Source: UBA4744 sp963717135 | GTDB taxonomy: Bacteria > Actinomycetota > Acidimicrobiia > Spongiisociales > UBA4744 | DNA: 64,000 nt | Assembly (NCBI GenBank): GCA_963717135.1 | Contig: CAVQVN010000002.1 | Location: 62,001-126,000 of the forward strand | Direction: 5' to 3' | Shown: positions 16,480 to 25,190 of the stretch, piece by piece | How positions within the stretch are numbered: position 1 is the first letter of the stretch | Layout: every line of letters begins with the position of its first letter | Notes under the pieces: model-generated | Database searches by the model: none | Seen by the model: the letters and a program-made list of their open reading frames with translations, nothing else | What the model was told of the DNA's origin: nothing | Program-made: the position numbers and the translations under genes

Positions 16480-17589
16480 ATGAAGACCATACGAGAGATG
16501 TACGAGTCGTTGACCGAACGGCAGCGTTGGGGGCTCGCCGGCGGTTTCGCTGCGGTCGTGGTGGTTTTTGTCGGCGTCATCATCTTGGCCGGCGGCCAAT
16601 CAACCGACGGCACCGTACCGCAGACATCCACGACCACCGCAACCTCGATTACTTCCAGCAGCACGACATCGACCACCGCCACCGAACCCTCGACGACGCC
16701 GACCGCCGGGGAGACCTGGCCGCTCACCGGCCTCGACAAGCCTGAGGATGTCCCCCTACCGCCGATTCTGGCCGTCAAGATCGACAACTCGACGGCCTCG
16801 AGACCTCAGGAAGGATTGGAGCAAGCAGACCTGGTCTTCGACATCCCGGTCGAGGGCGGGATATCCCGCCTGCTGGCTCTGTTCCAATCCCGGGTGCCGG
16901 CGGAAGTTGGGCCGGTCCGGAGTGTGCGCGAGGTCGATCCCAAACTGCTCGCCCCTTTTGGAGCCTTTGTCGGTTATTCAGGAGGCGTTGCCAACGTCGT
17001 CGCCTCAATCCGGGAAGTAGCCGTCGATCTGGGGGATCCGAACTTGGGGACAATCGCCTACCGCCGGGCGCCTGATCGTCCCGCCCTCTACGACCTGATG
17101 TTCAATCCGGAAGCCGCGCTTGCCACCCTCGACGACCCGACCGGGGTGGACGGATCCTGGTTTTCGTTTGGAGACAACCAGGCCGGTGAGCAGGCCCGCA
17201 TCGTCGAGATCCAATCGTCCGCTCGCCATCAAGTGACCTACGGCTATTCGGCAGCCGACGGCGGCTACCTCCGTTACCACGGGTCGCAACCTCACGAATC
17301 CGCCGCCGGAGAGCAGATAGTGGCAGCCAATGTGGTCGTTCTGGTGGTCGAGCAACTCGAGACGGGTCGAACCGATTCGAGCGGGACGCCCGTCCCCGAC
17401 TTTGAAGTACGTGGCTCCGGAGAAGCCATTGTGTTTCGGGACGGCAACGCCATCGTCGGCCGGTGGGAACGGGGCAGGCTCACCGACTTTTTCCGGCTGT
17501 TCGACTCTTCCCGCCAAGAAATCAACCTGGCACCCGGCACAACGTGGATTCATCTCGTTCCCGAAGGCCGAACCTTCGAGTGGCGGTAG
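16480..17589 (+). CDS. DUF3048 domain-containing membrane-anchored protein
   Basis: 369 residues. The start is ATG at 16480, 16 bases after pimA; no clear ribosome-binding site precedes it. A single N-terminal helix (about 20-42) anchors the protein, followed by a Ser/Thr-rich linker (about 48-80, with only Thr, Ser, Ala, Pro and Glu prominent) and the extracytoplasmic DUF3048 (YerB) module, recognised by PLTGL, ILAVKIDNSTASRPQEGLEQ, VGPVRSVREVD and FRLFDSSRQ. Function of the family is unknown; cell-surface or cell-wall association is likely. Confidence 0.8.
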   Translation: MKTIREMYESLTERQRWGLAGGFAAVVVVFVGVIILAGGQSTDGTVPQTSTTTATSITSSSTTSTTATEPSTTPTAGETWPLTGLDKPEDVPLPPILAVKIDNSTASRPQEGLEQADLVFDIPVEGGISRLLALFQSRVPAEVGPVRSVREVDPKLLAPFGAFVGYSGGVANVVASIREVAVDLGDPNLGTIAYRRAPDRPALYDLMFNPEAALATLDDPTGVDGSWFSFGDNQAGEQARIVEIQSSARHQVTYGYSAADGGYLRYHGSQPHESAAGEQIVAANVVVLVVEQLETGRTDSSGTPVPDFEVRGSGEAIVFRDGNAIVGRWERGRLTDFFRLFDSSRQEINLAPGTTWIHLVPEGRTFEWR

Positions 17590-17615
17590 AATCCAAGGTG
17601 AGCAAGGAGTACACG

Positions 17616-18497
17616 GTGGAAGCAGGAACTGATCGAGTCAAACGCGGGCTGGCCGAGATGCTCAAGGGCGGCGTCATCATGGATGTCGTCAACGCCGAGC
17701 AGGCCAAGATTGCCGAGGAAGCCGGCGCGGTCGCGGTAATGGCGCTGGAGCGGGTCCCGGCCGACATTCGCAGAGACGGCGGAGTGGCCAGGATGGCCGA
17801 CCCGGAGAAGATCCAGGAGATCATCGATTCGGTCAGCATCCCGGTGATGGGCAAGGTCCGGATCGGCCACTTCGTAGAGGCGCAGGTTCTGCAGGCGCTG
17901 GGAGTTGATTACATCGATGAGAGCGAAGTGCTGACTCCCGCCGATGAAGAAAACCACATCGACAAGTGGGCGTTCACAACGCCGTTTGTCTGTGGAGCGC
18001 GCAACCTGGGCGAAGCATTACGCCGGATCGGCGAAGGCGCTGCCATGATCCGGACCAAGGGCGAGGCCGGCACCGGGAATGTGGTCGAGGCGGTCCGACA
18101 TATGCGGACCATGAATCGGGAGATTCGGGCACTGTCCACGATGGAGGCGGGCGAATTGATGGCAGCCGCCAAATCGATGGGCGCCCCTTTCGATCTGGCG
18201 CAGGAAATTGCCGCCTCGGGACGTCTTCCTGTCGTCAATTTTGCCGCCGGGGGAATAGCCACGCCTGCGGACGCCGCGCTGATGATGCAATTGGGGTGCG
18301 ACGGCGTGTTCGTGGGATCCGGGATCTTCAAATCGGTCGATCCGGCCCCGCGGGCCCGGGCAATCGTGGAGGCCGTCACCTTCCACGACACACCGGAGAC
18401 GATCGCCAAAGTCTCGAGCGGACTCGGCGAGGCGATGGTCGGCATTGAGATGGGAACGCTGAGCGACTCCGAGCTGCTGCAGACCCGGGGTTGGTGA
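17616..18497 (+). CDS. pdxS: Pyridoxal 5'-phosphate synthase, synthase subunit
   Basis: 293 residues from GTG at 17616, chosen for the AAGGAG six bases upstream; another GTG at 17598 is in frame. PdxS makes PLP from ribose 5-phosphate, glyceraldehyde 3-phosphate and PdxT-supplied ammonia. Active-site lysines sit in VMGKVRIGHFVEAQ and MIRTKGEAGTGN; phosphate-binding GG is in NFAAGGIATPADAA and GVFVGSGIFKS. The stop overlaps the pdxT start, matching the 1:1 complex they form. Confidence 0.95.
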   Translation: MEAGTDRVKRGLAEMLKGGVIMDVVNAEQAKIAEEAGAVAVMALERVPADIRRDGGVARMADPEKIQEIIDSVSIPVMGKVRIGHFVEAQVLQALGVDYIDESEVLTPADEENHIDKWAFTTPFVCGARNLGEALRRIGEGAAMIRTKGEAGTGNVVEAVRHMRTMNREIRALSTMEAGELMAAAKSMGAPFDLAQEIAASGRLPVVNFAAGGIATPADAALMMQLGCDGVFVGSGIFKSVDPAPRARAIVEAVTFHDTPETIAKVSSGLGEAMVGIEMGTLSDSELLQTRGW

Positions 18498-19093
18498 GCG
18501 TGGTCGAGGTAGGTGTACTCGCCCTTCAGGGCGGGGTGCGCGAGCATGCGCTGGCCGTCGAAACGGCAGGGGGAAGCTGGTGTCCGGTGCGCCGCCCGGA
18601 GGATCTGGAGGGCATAGATGCCCTCATCATTCCGGGTGGCGAATCAACGACGATCGGCAGACTCGCCGGGATCTACGGGCTCATTGATCCGCTCCGGTCG
18701 GCAATCGCCGGCGGGCTTCCGACCTTTGGCACCTGTGCCGGAATGATCCTTCTGGCTGCCGGAGTGACCGGGGTGGACCAACCCCAATTGGGAGTCCTGG
18801 ACATAATCGTTGAGCGGAACGCCTTCGGGCGACAGAACGAGTCGTTCGAAGCCGACCTGCCGATTGACGGGCTCGACGAACCCTTCCGGGCGGTCTTCAT
18901 CCGCGCCCCCAGGGTCGCCAAGTTGGGTGGGGGCGTCGATGTGGTAGCGGAGATCGACAATCACCCGGTGATGGTCCGGCAAGGCAACATCCTGGCGTCT
19001 TCCTTCCATCCCGAACTGACCAGAGACGTTCGGATCCATACAATGTTGTTGGAGGCCGCCGAACACCGGCGCCGTGTCGACGGAGACCAATGA
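18494..19093 (+). CDS. pdxT: Pyridoxal 5'-phosphate synthase, glutaminase subunit
   Basis: 199 residues from the GTG overlapping the pdxS stop (GTGA); TTG at 18491 and GTG at 18500 are alternatives. Class I glutaminase that feeds ammonia to PdxS. The triad is visible: Cys in FGTCAGM (about 79), His and Glu in SFHPEL (about 171 and 173). LALQGGVREH and GGESTT are family signatures. Confidence 0.94.
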   Translation: MSVVEVGVLALQGGVREHALAVETAGGSWCPVRRPEDLEGIDALIIPGGESTTIGRLAGIYGLIDPLRSAIAGGLPTFGTCAGMILLAAGVTGVDQPQLGVLDIIVERNAFGRQNESFEADLPIDGLDEPFRAVFIRAPRVAKLGGGVDVVAEIDNHPVMVRQGNILASSFHPELTRDVRIHTMLLEAAEHRRRVDGDQ

Positions 19094-19839
19094 TGTCCGG
19101 ACATTCCAAATGGTCGACGATCAAACACAGGAAGGGTGCCAAGGACGCCAAGCGGGGCCAACTCTTCGCCAAGCTGGTCAAGATGGTGGAAGTGGCCGCC
19201 CGGGAGGGCGGTGGTGACCCGGCCGCCAACGCCACCCTGTCCAACGCCATTGACAAGGCCCGGGCGGCCTCGGTACCAAACGACAACATAGAGCGAGCCA
19301 TCAAACGGGGCATCGGCGATGTCGAGGGCGCCCACTACGAAGAGATGTACTACGAGGGATACGGACCCGGCGGAGTCGCTCTCTACGTTCAAATCCTCAC
19401 CGACAATCGGAACCGGGCGTCGTCGGACGTGCGTTCCACTTTCAGCCGCAATGCCGGGAACCTTGGCGAACCGGGATCTGTCTCCTATCTCTTCGAGCAG
19501 AAGGGATATCTGTTGGTGGAAGGCGGCGAGGACGAGGTCATGCTGGCAGCTTTGGAAGCCGGCGCCGAGGACGTGCGAGAGTCGGACGGGCTTTTCGAAG
19601 TAACCTGCGCTGCCTCGGACTTCAACACCGTCAAGAGGGCTTTTGAAGAGATGGGGTTGACTCTGGACACTGCCGAAGTGACCCAGCTACCGGTTACGAC
19701 GGTTCCCGTTGACGCGAAGACTGCTCCCAAGGTGCTCAGACTGATCGACGCCTTGGAGGATCTCGACGACGTTCAGAGTGTCTATGCAAACTTCGATATT
19801 GCCGACGAGGTGATGGCCGCCCTGGCCGACGGGAACTAG
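19093..19839 (+). CDS. yebC: YebC/PmpR family DNA-binding regulatory protein
   Basis: 248 residues. Two ATGs stand in tandem; the second gives the family N-terminus MSGHSKWSTIKHRKGAKD, the first (19090) overlaps the pdxT stop. The YebC/TACO1 family has been linked both to transcription control and to translation of proline-rich stretches. Conserved GYGPGGVALYVQILTDNRNR and GSVSYLFEQKGY are present. It lies upstream of ruvC in many actinobacteria; here two reverse-strand genes and a repeat region separate them. Confidence 0.93.
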   Translation: MSGHSKWSTIKHRKGAKDAKRGQLFAKLVKMVEVAAREGGGDPAANATLSNAIDKARAASVPNDNIERAIKRGIGDVEGAHYEEMYYEGYGPGGVALYVQILTDNRNRASSDVRSTFSRNAGNLGEPGSVSYLFEQKGYLLVEGGEDEVMLAALEAGAEDVRESDGLFEVTCAASDFNTVKRAFEEMGLTLDTAEVTQLPVTTVPVDAKTAPKVLRLIDALEDLDDVQSVYANFDIADEVMAALADGN

Positions 19840-20228
19840 CCGTCGAGGGCTCCCGGGTCGACCGGAACGTCGACCGCATACTGCTCGAGGATCGACAAGG
19901 GAATCACTTCGAGGGTGCGCTCGTTCGTTGAGGCCAGGACTACCGGCGCGGCCGTCCCATCGTGGTGGGCTCGCAACCAGTTCACCGCCGTCACACACCA
20001 ACGGTCGCCCGGAACCAATCCGGGGAATAGATACTGCGGTGCCGGAGTGCTGAGGTCATTGCCGATGCGACGCTGGTGGTCGAGGAATTCCCTGGTCACC
20101 ACTGCACATATGGTGTGGAGGCCGAGGTCTTCAGGCCCCGATTGGCACGATCCGTCACGGTAGAAGCCGGTCAGTGGATCGACTCCACAAGGTTCGAGGG
20201 AAGTGCCGAGCACGTTGCGATTGGTCAT
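19836..20228 (-). CDS. DUF2237 family protein
   Basis: 130 residues from ATG at 20228; a longer frame is proline-rich antisense of the neighbouring gene and is rejected. DUF2237 signature segments are clear: NVLGTSLEPCGVDPLTGFYR, GPEDLGLHTICAVVT, FPGLVPGDRWCVTAVNW and APVVLASTNERTLEVIPL. Three conserved cysteines could bind metal or be redox active; function unknown. Its TAG stop overlaps that of convergent yebC by 4 bases. A weak AATACT box lies 6 bases before the ATG, so it may be leaderless. Confidence 0.85.
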   Translation of the reverse strand: MTNRNVLGTSLEPCGVDPLTGFYRDGSCQSGPEDLGLHTICAVVTREFLDHQRRIGNDLSTPAPQYLFPGLVPGDRWCVTAVNWLRAHHDGTAAPVVLASTNERTLEVIPLSILEQYAVDVPVDPGALDG

Positions 20229-20349
20229 GGCGACAGTATTGCTGATGGCAGTTCCAATTGCCCGCGCCAGAACGACCGGGGCCGAAAGATCAATCTGGAG
20301 GTTTCCAATGGTGGGTTGGTTTGGGATTGGGGTAGCGGAGTGGCTGGGG

Positions 20350-21459
20350 TCAGGGTGGTGGGCGGGTTTGGGGTTTGAGGAAGCGTCTCCGTTGGGGTGG
20401 GGAGTCGGGATCGATTTGGTAGCCGTGGCGGTGGATGACCACATGATGGTGATACCAGCACAGGGTGGTGAGGTTGTAGGGGTGGTGGGTTCCGCCTTGG
20501 CTGCGGGGGGTGATGTGGTGGGGTTGGAGCCGGTAGCGGGACCGGCACCCCGCAATGGTGCACATACCCCCGTCGCGGTGGAGGATGAATCTTCTCAGTT
20601 TGGGGGGGATGGTGCGGGCGGTCGGCCCGACCGTGAGGGGTTTGCCATTAGGGGAGGTCATAAGGATTTCGACTTGACCGTCGCAGAGGATCTGTTCCAA
20701 AGTGAGCGGCCCTATCCGGGGTCCGGTAGCAATAGTGGCTCCGGTCTCCCCGTTAGAAGTAGCGGCTTGGTGGGCGTCGAGGAAGATCGACACCAACGGG
20801 GTTGACGTGGGTGCTGCTTTGGGGGTTTGGTCGAGGGAGTCTTGGGCGATGGAGACCAGCGCGTCGGCGAACCGTTGGGCTCGTGGTGCGTGCCGGCCGT
20901 TGGGGAGGGGCGGGAACTGGTCGGCTCTTTGTTGGAGCGCTTGTTCGACCTGGCGGCCTTCCAAACCGGGGAGCCCTCCCCAGATCTTGTAGTAGGTCTG
21001 ATCCAGGGTGGGTTGCAGTTTCAGTTCCCGATCCGAGAAGACCCGCTGTTCGCCGGAACGGCTGAGGCGTTGGTGGCGGGCCACCATCCGCCGCAACCCA
21101 ACCAGATCCCAACCGCGGGATTGGGCTACCAGCTCAGAAGAAGCCCCCGAGGAAACCAGGCGGGACTCTTCGACTATCCGATCGAAGGAAACCCGACCAC
21201 CCTCGAGGTCTTCTGCCAGAGAGGGCTGGTCGATGAGACGGACGGCGGTTTGGGTGAGTTTCTGGGCGGTTTCAGGGGTCACATCCAGGCGGGCCGCCAC
21301 CCACTCGGCCATAGTGCGGGCCCCGTCCATTATTGCGACTTGCGCGATGTCCAACGCTTGGAGGGCGACGATCTGGCGGGCCCGTAACCGAGCGATGTGA
21401 GCTTCGTCGTCAACCAAAAGCTGTTCGAGCTGATCGATGGTTGCTTCTACCGTTTCCAT
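20350..21459 (-). CDS. DUF222 / HNH endonuclease domain protein (13E12-repeat type)
   Basis: 369 residues from ATG at 21459. The N-terminal DUF222 helical region covers about 1-270 (MDGARTMAEWVAARL, GWDLVGLRRMVARH), and the C-terminal HNH nuclease has CTIAGCRSRYRLQPHHI with a Cys pair, HH, then LTTLCWYHHHVVIH. These proteins are widespread, often multicopy, in actinobacteria; their target is unknown. The chosen ATG lies 6 bases after a TATGTT box and lacks a ribosome-binding site; an upstream in-frame start would add 21 residues. It stands next to a repeat-bearing gap. Confidence 0.85.
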   Translation of the reverse strand: METVEATIDQLEQLLVDDEAHIARLRARQIVALQALDIAQVAIMDGARTMAEWVAARLDVTPETAQKLTQTAVRLIDQPSLAEDLEGGRVSFDRIVEESRLVSSGASSELVAQSRGWDLVGLRRMVARHQRLSRSGEQRVFSDRELKLQPTLDQTYYKIWGGLPGLEGRQVEQALQQRADQFPPLPNGRHAPRAQRFADALVSIAQDSLDQTPKAAPTSTPLVSIFLDAHQAATSNGETGATIATGPRIGPLTLEQILCDGQVEILMTSPNGKPLTVGPTARTIPPKLRRFILHRDGGMCTIAGCRSRYRLQPHHITPRSQGGTHHPYNLTTLCWYHHHVVIHRHGYQIDPDSPPQRRRFLKPQTRPPP

Positions 21460-21465
21460 AACCTG

Positions 21466-21471
21466 AACATA
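21466..21471 (-). promoter_or_regulatory. -10 box of the DUF222/HNH gene (leaderless)
   Basis: TATGTT on the reverse strand, 6 bases before the ATG at 21459, without a Shine-Dalgarno between. Confidence 0.4.
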
Positions 21472-21544
21472 CCGGGTGGGTGTGACAGAAAACAGCGAAC
21501 TAACACCAGCTACCAGCAGCAAGCATCAAGCATCAAGGCAGAGA

Positions 21545-22017
21545 CACCCTCTCCGCTCCGCAGCCTGCGGCGGCGCGTCTCTCCCGCCGGCGGGAGAGGC
21601 TCACGAAAAGCCCGAGTTGGATGGTTTCCTCGATGCAAAAGAACACCCACCCGGCCAGACGGCGAAACCTTCAGATCAGAGAACACCAGCAAGCATCAAG
21701 CAGCAAGCAGCAAGCCAGCAAGGTGGTCGGTTACCTCGAGACGAAAGGGTGGAGGCTTGGAGGACCGTCCTTGCACCCTCTCCGCTCCGCCGCCTGCGGC
21801 GGCGGCGCGGCTCTTCCGCCGGCGGGAAAGGCTCACGACCGTCCGGACCACCGAGTTGGATCGTTCCCTCGATGCAAAAGAACACCACCCGGCCAGACGG
21901 CGAAACCTCCCCGACCAGAGAAGACCAACAGCATCAACCAAACAGCAGCTGTCCGGCTTCCGCGGTCCGCGGTCCGAGAAGAGCCACCCTCTCCGCGGGC
22001 CGCCTGCGGGGCGGAAA
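21545..22017. repeat. Imperfect tandem repeat with REP-like palindromes in a 600-base gap
   Basis: The gap 21460-22058 holds no credible gene. It contains two diverged copies of a unit of about 230-240 bases, beginning CACCCTCTCCGCTCCG at 21545 and 21774, and a third partial copy at 21985. Each full copy has a G+C-rich palindromic block, then GTTGGAT-x-GTT-x-CCTCGATGCAAAAGAACAC (21616 and 21855), then GGCCAGACGGCGAAACCT and a CAGCAAG/CATCAAG low-complexity tail. In copy 1 the block includes CCGCAG-C-CTGCGG (21558-21570) and a perfect 20-base palindrome CTCTCCCGCCGGCGGGAGAG (21579-21598). Resembles dispersed REP-type intergenic repeats. Confidence 0.7.
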
Positions 22018-22043
22018 GACACCGGGGTGTCTCAGCCTCCCTC

Positions 22044-22049
22044 TACACT
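22044..22049 (+). promoter_or_regulatory. -10 box of ruvCAB (leaderless)
   Basis: TACACT, 9 bases before the ruvC ATG. No ribosome-binding site in between. It lies just after the third repeat copy, so the repeats are outside the transcript. Confidence 0.5.
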
Positions 22050-22058
22050 CCCGTACAT

Positions 22059-22547
22059 ATGTTCGTACTCGGAATCGATCCCGGGCTCACGACCACCGGC
22101 TACGGGCTGGTAACTGACGGTCCGCGGGCCATCGCCGCCGGCGTGATCCGCACCAGCTCGCAAGCCCCGGTCGCCCAAAGGCTGTTGGAGCTGCATCGTG
22201 ACCTGACCGGACTCGTTGCCGAACACCGTCCCAAGGTCGTGGCAATCGAGCAAGTGTTTTCGAATCGGAACCTGCAGACCGTCGCCAACGTCGGGCGAGC
22301 AGCCGGAGTGGCCATGCTGGTTGCCGCCCAAGCAGGTCTCGTGGTGTACGAATACACGCCATCCAGCGTCAAGCGGGCGGTGGCCGGCTACGGCAACGCT
22401 CCCAAGGAACAGGTACAGAAGATGGTCGCCCAGCGATTGAGCCTGGCGGAGTTGCCAAGTCCGGCCGATGCGGCGGACGCGCTGGCCGTGGCGCTTTGCC
22501 ATCTGCAGGGCGCCGCCCTTCTCGAGCGAGTAGAGGCGGCCACATGA
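22059..22547 (+). CDS. ruvC: Crossover junction endodeoxyribonuclease RuvC
   Basis: 162 residues. ATG at 22059 gives the family N-terminus MFVLGIDPGLTTTGYG; the frame extends upstream only through repeat sequence. RuvC resolves Holliday junctions as a dimer. The acidic catalytic residues are Asp7, Glu in AIEQVFSNRN (about 67) and the Asp cluster DAADALAVA near the C-terminus. ruvA follows with an ATGA overlap. Confidence 0.95.
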   Translation: MFVLGIDPGLTTTGYGLVTDGPRAIAAGVIRTSSQAPVAQRLLELHRDLTGLVAEHRPKVVAIEQVFSNRNLQTVANVGRAAGVAMLVAAQAGLVVYEYTPSSVKRAVAGYGNAPKEQVQKMVAQRLSLAELPSPADAADALAVALCHLQGAALLERVEAAT

Positions 22548-23116
22548 TCGGTCGGTTACGAGGGACCCTCGTCTCAGTGCGGGCCACCGCCGTGGTCCTG
22601 GACGTCGGGGGAGTCGGCTATGAGATAGCCGTAACCCCGCGTACGGTGGCAGACCTTCCGAGTATCGGAGAAGAAGTAGTGCTCCACACCCATCTGGTGG
22701 TTCGCGAAGATGCCATGGCCCTGCACGGATTCGGCGGTGAGGCCGAACGTGATCTCTTTCGCGTCTTGCTGGGTGCCTCCGGAATCGGGCCCAAGGTGGC
22801 GATGGCGACGCTGGGGGCGTTGCGACCCGAAGAGGTGCGAAGAGCTATCGCGGCGGAAGACGTCGACGCGCTCACCACGGTGCCCGGGATCGGCAGGCGG
22901 GGAGCCCAGAAGATGGTCCTCGAACTAAAACCGAAGATCACCACCTTCGACTCCGACACCGTGGTCGGAACAAGTACCGTTGCCCAGGTTCGAGATGCGC
23001 TCGAGGGGCTGGGCTATCAGGCAACCGAAATCCGGGAGGTCATGGCCAACATCGAGCCGGAGGCGCCGGTTGCCGAACAGCTCCGGCAAGCGCTCCGCAG
23101 TCTGGGGAGGCGATGA
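22544..23116 (+). CDS. ruvA: Holliday junction branch migration protein RuvA
   Basis: 190 residues. It binds the four-way junction and loads RuvB. MIGRLRGTLV opens the OB-fold; two helix-hairpin-helix motifs follow (ASGIGPKVAMATLGAL and VPGIGRRGAQKMVLELK), and a C-terminal three-helix RuvB-binding domain (EALGY-type LEGLGYQATEI). Overlaps ruvC and ruvB by 4 bases each. Confidence 0.95.
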   Translation: MIGRLRGTLVSVRATAVVLDVGGVGYEIAVTPRTVADLPSIGEEVVLHTHLVVREDAMALHGFGGEAERDLFRVLLGASGIGPKVAMATLGALRPEEVRRAIAAEDVDALTTVPGIGRRGAQKMVLELKPKITTFDSDTVVGTSTVAQVRDALEGLGYQATEIREVMANIEPEAPVAEQLRQALRSLGRR

Positions 23117-24135
23117 GGGAAGACCTGCTCACACCGGTGGCCCTGCCCGACGATGACGTCGTCGAAGCGACCCTTCGACCGCAATCGATAGAAGAGTTTG
23201 TCGGCCAGGCCAAGCTGAAAGAACGTTTGGCGATCTCGATCGAGGCCGCCCGTACCCTCAATCGGCCTCTCGACCACGTTCTGCTCTCGGGTCCGCCCGG
23301 TCTGGGCAAGACGACGATGGCCGGGATTCTCGCCAACGAGATGGGCTCACGATTGCGGATCACTTCGGGCCCGGCCTTGGAGAGAGCGGGTGACGTTGCT
23401 TCGATCCTCACCAACCTCGACAACGGCGATGTCTTCTTCATCGACGAGATTCACCGCTTGCCCCGGGCAGTCGAGGAAGTGCTCTACTCGGCCATGGAGG
23501 ATTTCCAGCTGGACATCGTCTTGGGCAAGGGCCCCTCCGCCCAATCGATCCGGCTGGATCTCCCCAGATTCACGCTGGTGGGCGCCACCACGAGAAAAGG
23601 GAAAGTCGCAGCCCCGCTCCGCGACCGGTTCGGGATCGTCGACAAACTGGACTACTACAGCCAATCTGAACTCGGACGGATTGTGCACCGCTCGGCAGCC
23701 ATCCTGGGTGTGCCGATCACCGCCGAAGGCGCCGATCTGATCGCCCTCCGGGGTCGAGGCACTCCCCGGATTGCCAACCGTTTGTTGGCTCGCGTCCGCG
23801 ATTTCGCTGTTGCCAGAGCAGATGGCGTTGCCAACGAGCCGACGGCCCGGGCGGCGCTGGAAGTGTTCGAAGTGGATGAGAAGGGTCTCGACAAGGTTGA
23901 CCGGGAGATCCTGGAGGCCATCGTCGTGAAGTTCGGCGGTGGCCCGGTCGGATTGTCTACCCTGTCGATTGTGGTCGGCGAGGAACCCGAGACGGTCGAA
24001 GATGCCTACGAGCCCTTCTTGCTCCAGATCGGATTTCTCAAACGCACCCCCCGGGGACGGGTAGCGACGCCGGCTGCCTACCTTCATTTGGGACTCGCGC
24101 CTCCGGCGGCCGCCCAGCAGACCTTGCTCGACTAG
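23113..24135 (+). CDS. ruvB: Holliday junction branch migration helicase RuvB
   Basis: 340 residues. AAA+ motor of the RuvAB complex. Walker A GPPGLGKTT near residue 60, Walker B FIDEIHRL, sensor 1 GATTRKGKV, and the C-terminal winged helix (KRTPRGRVATPAAYLHLG). Normal length. Translationally coupled to ruvA. Confidence 0.96.
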   Translation: MREDLLTPVALPDDDVVEATLRPQSIEEFVGQAKLKERLAISIEAARTLNRPLDHVLLSGPPGLGKTTMAGILANEMGSRLRITSGPALERAGDVASILTNLDNGDVFFIDEIHRLPRAVEEVLYSAMEDFQLDIVLGKGPSAQSIRLDLPRFTLVGATTRKGKVAAPLRDRFGIVDKLDYYSQSELGRIVHRSAAILGVPITAEGADLIALRGRGTPRIANRLLARVRDFAVARADGVANEPTARAALEVFEVDEKGLDKVDREILEAIVVKFGGGPVGLSTLSIVVGEEPETVEDAYEPFLLQIGFLKRTPRGRVATPAAYLHLGLAPPAAAQQTLLD

Positions 24136-24162
24136 CACGGCGCCAACCCCTTCAACTGCGCC

Positions 24163-24168
24163 TACCCT
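24163..24168 (+). promoter_or_regulatory. -10 box of queA-tgt (leaderless)
   Basis: TACCCT, 8 bases before the GTG start of queA and 28 bases after the ruvB stop. No ribosome-binding site. Confidence 0.45.
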
Positions 24169-24176
24169 GCAACGCT

Positions 24177-25190
24177 GTGAGAACCGTCGAATTCTCCTAT
24201 TTGTTGCCCGATGAAGCGATTGCCCAGCAACCTGCCGAGCCGCGCGATGCAGCCCGGTTGCTCGATACCCGGGACTTGACCGACCACACGTTTCGAGATC
24301 TCCCCGACTTGCTCGACCGGGGGGATCTGGTCGTCGTCAACAAGACGCGCGTGCGGGCGGCCCGGCTACGCGGCACGAAACGCGACAGCGGCGGTGCCGT
24401 AGAGGTGCTACTGCTCGGCATTAGGGGAGATCTGTGGGAGGCGCTGGTCAAACCGGCCCGCCGGATCAAACCCGGTGTGGTGCTGGACCTCGGCCTGTTG
24501 GTCGCCAAAGTCGCCGGAGCGCTGCCGGACGGAGTCTTCCGGCTCGACCTCACCACCATCGACGGGAGCAGCGTCGAGGGGGCGGTGGCCCGTCAAGGGG
24601 AAACGCCCCTGCCGCCGTATATTCGGGAACCTCTGATTGATGCGGAGCGGTATCAGACCGTGTTTGCCGACCGGGTCGGTTCGGCGGCGGCGCCCACGGC
24701 CGGACTTCACTTTACGGATCAGGTCGTTCGCAACCTGGCCGAGCGGGGCATAGGTTTGGAAGCCGTGGAATTGGAAGTGGGACTCGACACTTTTCGACCT
24801 ATCGGGACTGATCAAATCGACGATCACCTGATGCACTCGGAGTACTACTCGGTGCCGGAACCGACTGCCGAGGCGATCGCTCTCACGCGCCGGCGCGGCG
24901 GGCGGGTCGTTGCCATCGGGACTACGGTAGTGAGGACGTTGGAGAGCGCCTTTGATGCGACCGGCGTCGCGTCCGGAGAGGGGTCGACCGACCTGTTCAT
25001 CACCCCCGGCTACCGTTTTGGCGTAGTGGACATCCTCATCACCAACTTCCATGTCCCGGCCTCGACCCTGGTCGTGATGATGGCGGCGTTCATGGGACCG
25101 CAATGGCGATCCGCGTATGCCCACGCCCTCGCTCGTGGGTACCGGTTTCTGTCGTTTGGTGACGCGATGCTGGCGGAACGGGCCAGATGA
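24177..25190 (+). CDS. queA: S-adenosylmethionine:tRNA ribosyltransferase-isomerase
   Basis: 337 residues from GTG. QueA converts preQ1 at tRNA position 34 to epoxyqueuosine. Family segments: FSYLLPDEAIAQQPAEPRDA, VVVNKTRVRAARL, AAPTAGLHFT, ELEVGLDTFRPI and FGVVDILITNFHVPASTL. The ATGA overlap with tgt pairs it with the preceding step of the queuosine pathway. preQ1 synthesis genes are not in the window. Confidence 0.94.
   Translation: MRTVEFSYLLPDEAIAQQPAEPRDAARLLDTRDLTDHTFRDLPDLLDRGDLVVVNKTRVRAARLRGTKRDSGGAVEVLLLGIRGDLWEALVKPARRIKPGVVLDLGLLVAKVAGALPDGVFRLDLTTIDGSSVEGAVARQGETPLPPYIREPLIDAERYQTVFADRVGSAAAPTAGLHFTDQVVRNLAERGIGLEAVELEVGLDTFRPIGTDQIDDHLMHSEYYSVPEPTAEAIALTRRRGGRVVAIGTTVVRTLESAFDATGVASGEGSTDLFITPGYRFGVVDILITNFHVPASTLVVMMAAFMGPQWRSAYAHALARGYRFLSFGDAMLAERAR

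Noticed and set aside
19836..20555. 239-residue version of the DUF2237 protein
   Set aside because: The first 109 residues are Pro/Thr-rich antisense of the HNH gene; the DUF2237 domain begins at the ATG at 20228.
21397..22113. Open frames through the repeat region before ruvC
   Set aside because: Composed of repeat and low-complexity sequence, in three frames at once, with no ribosome-binding site or family motif.
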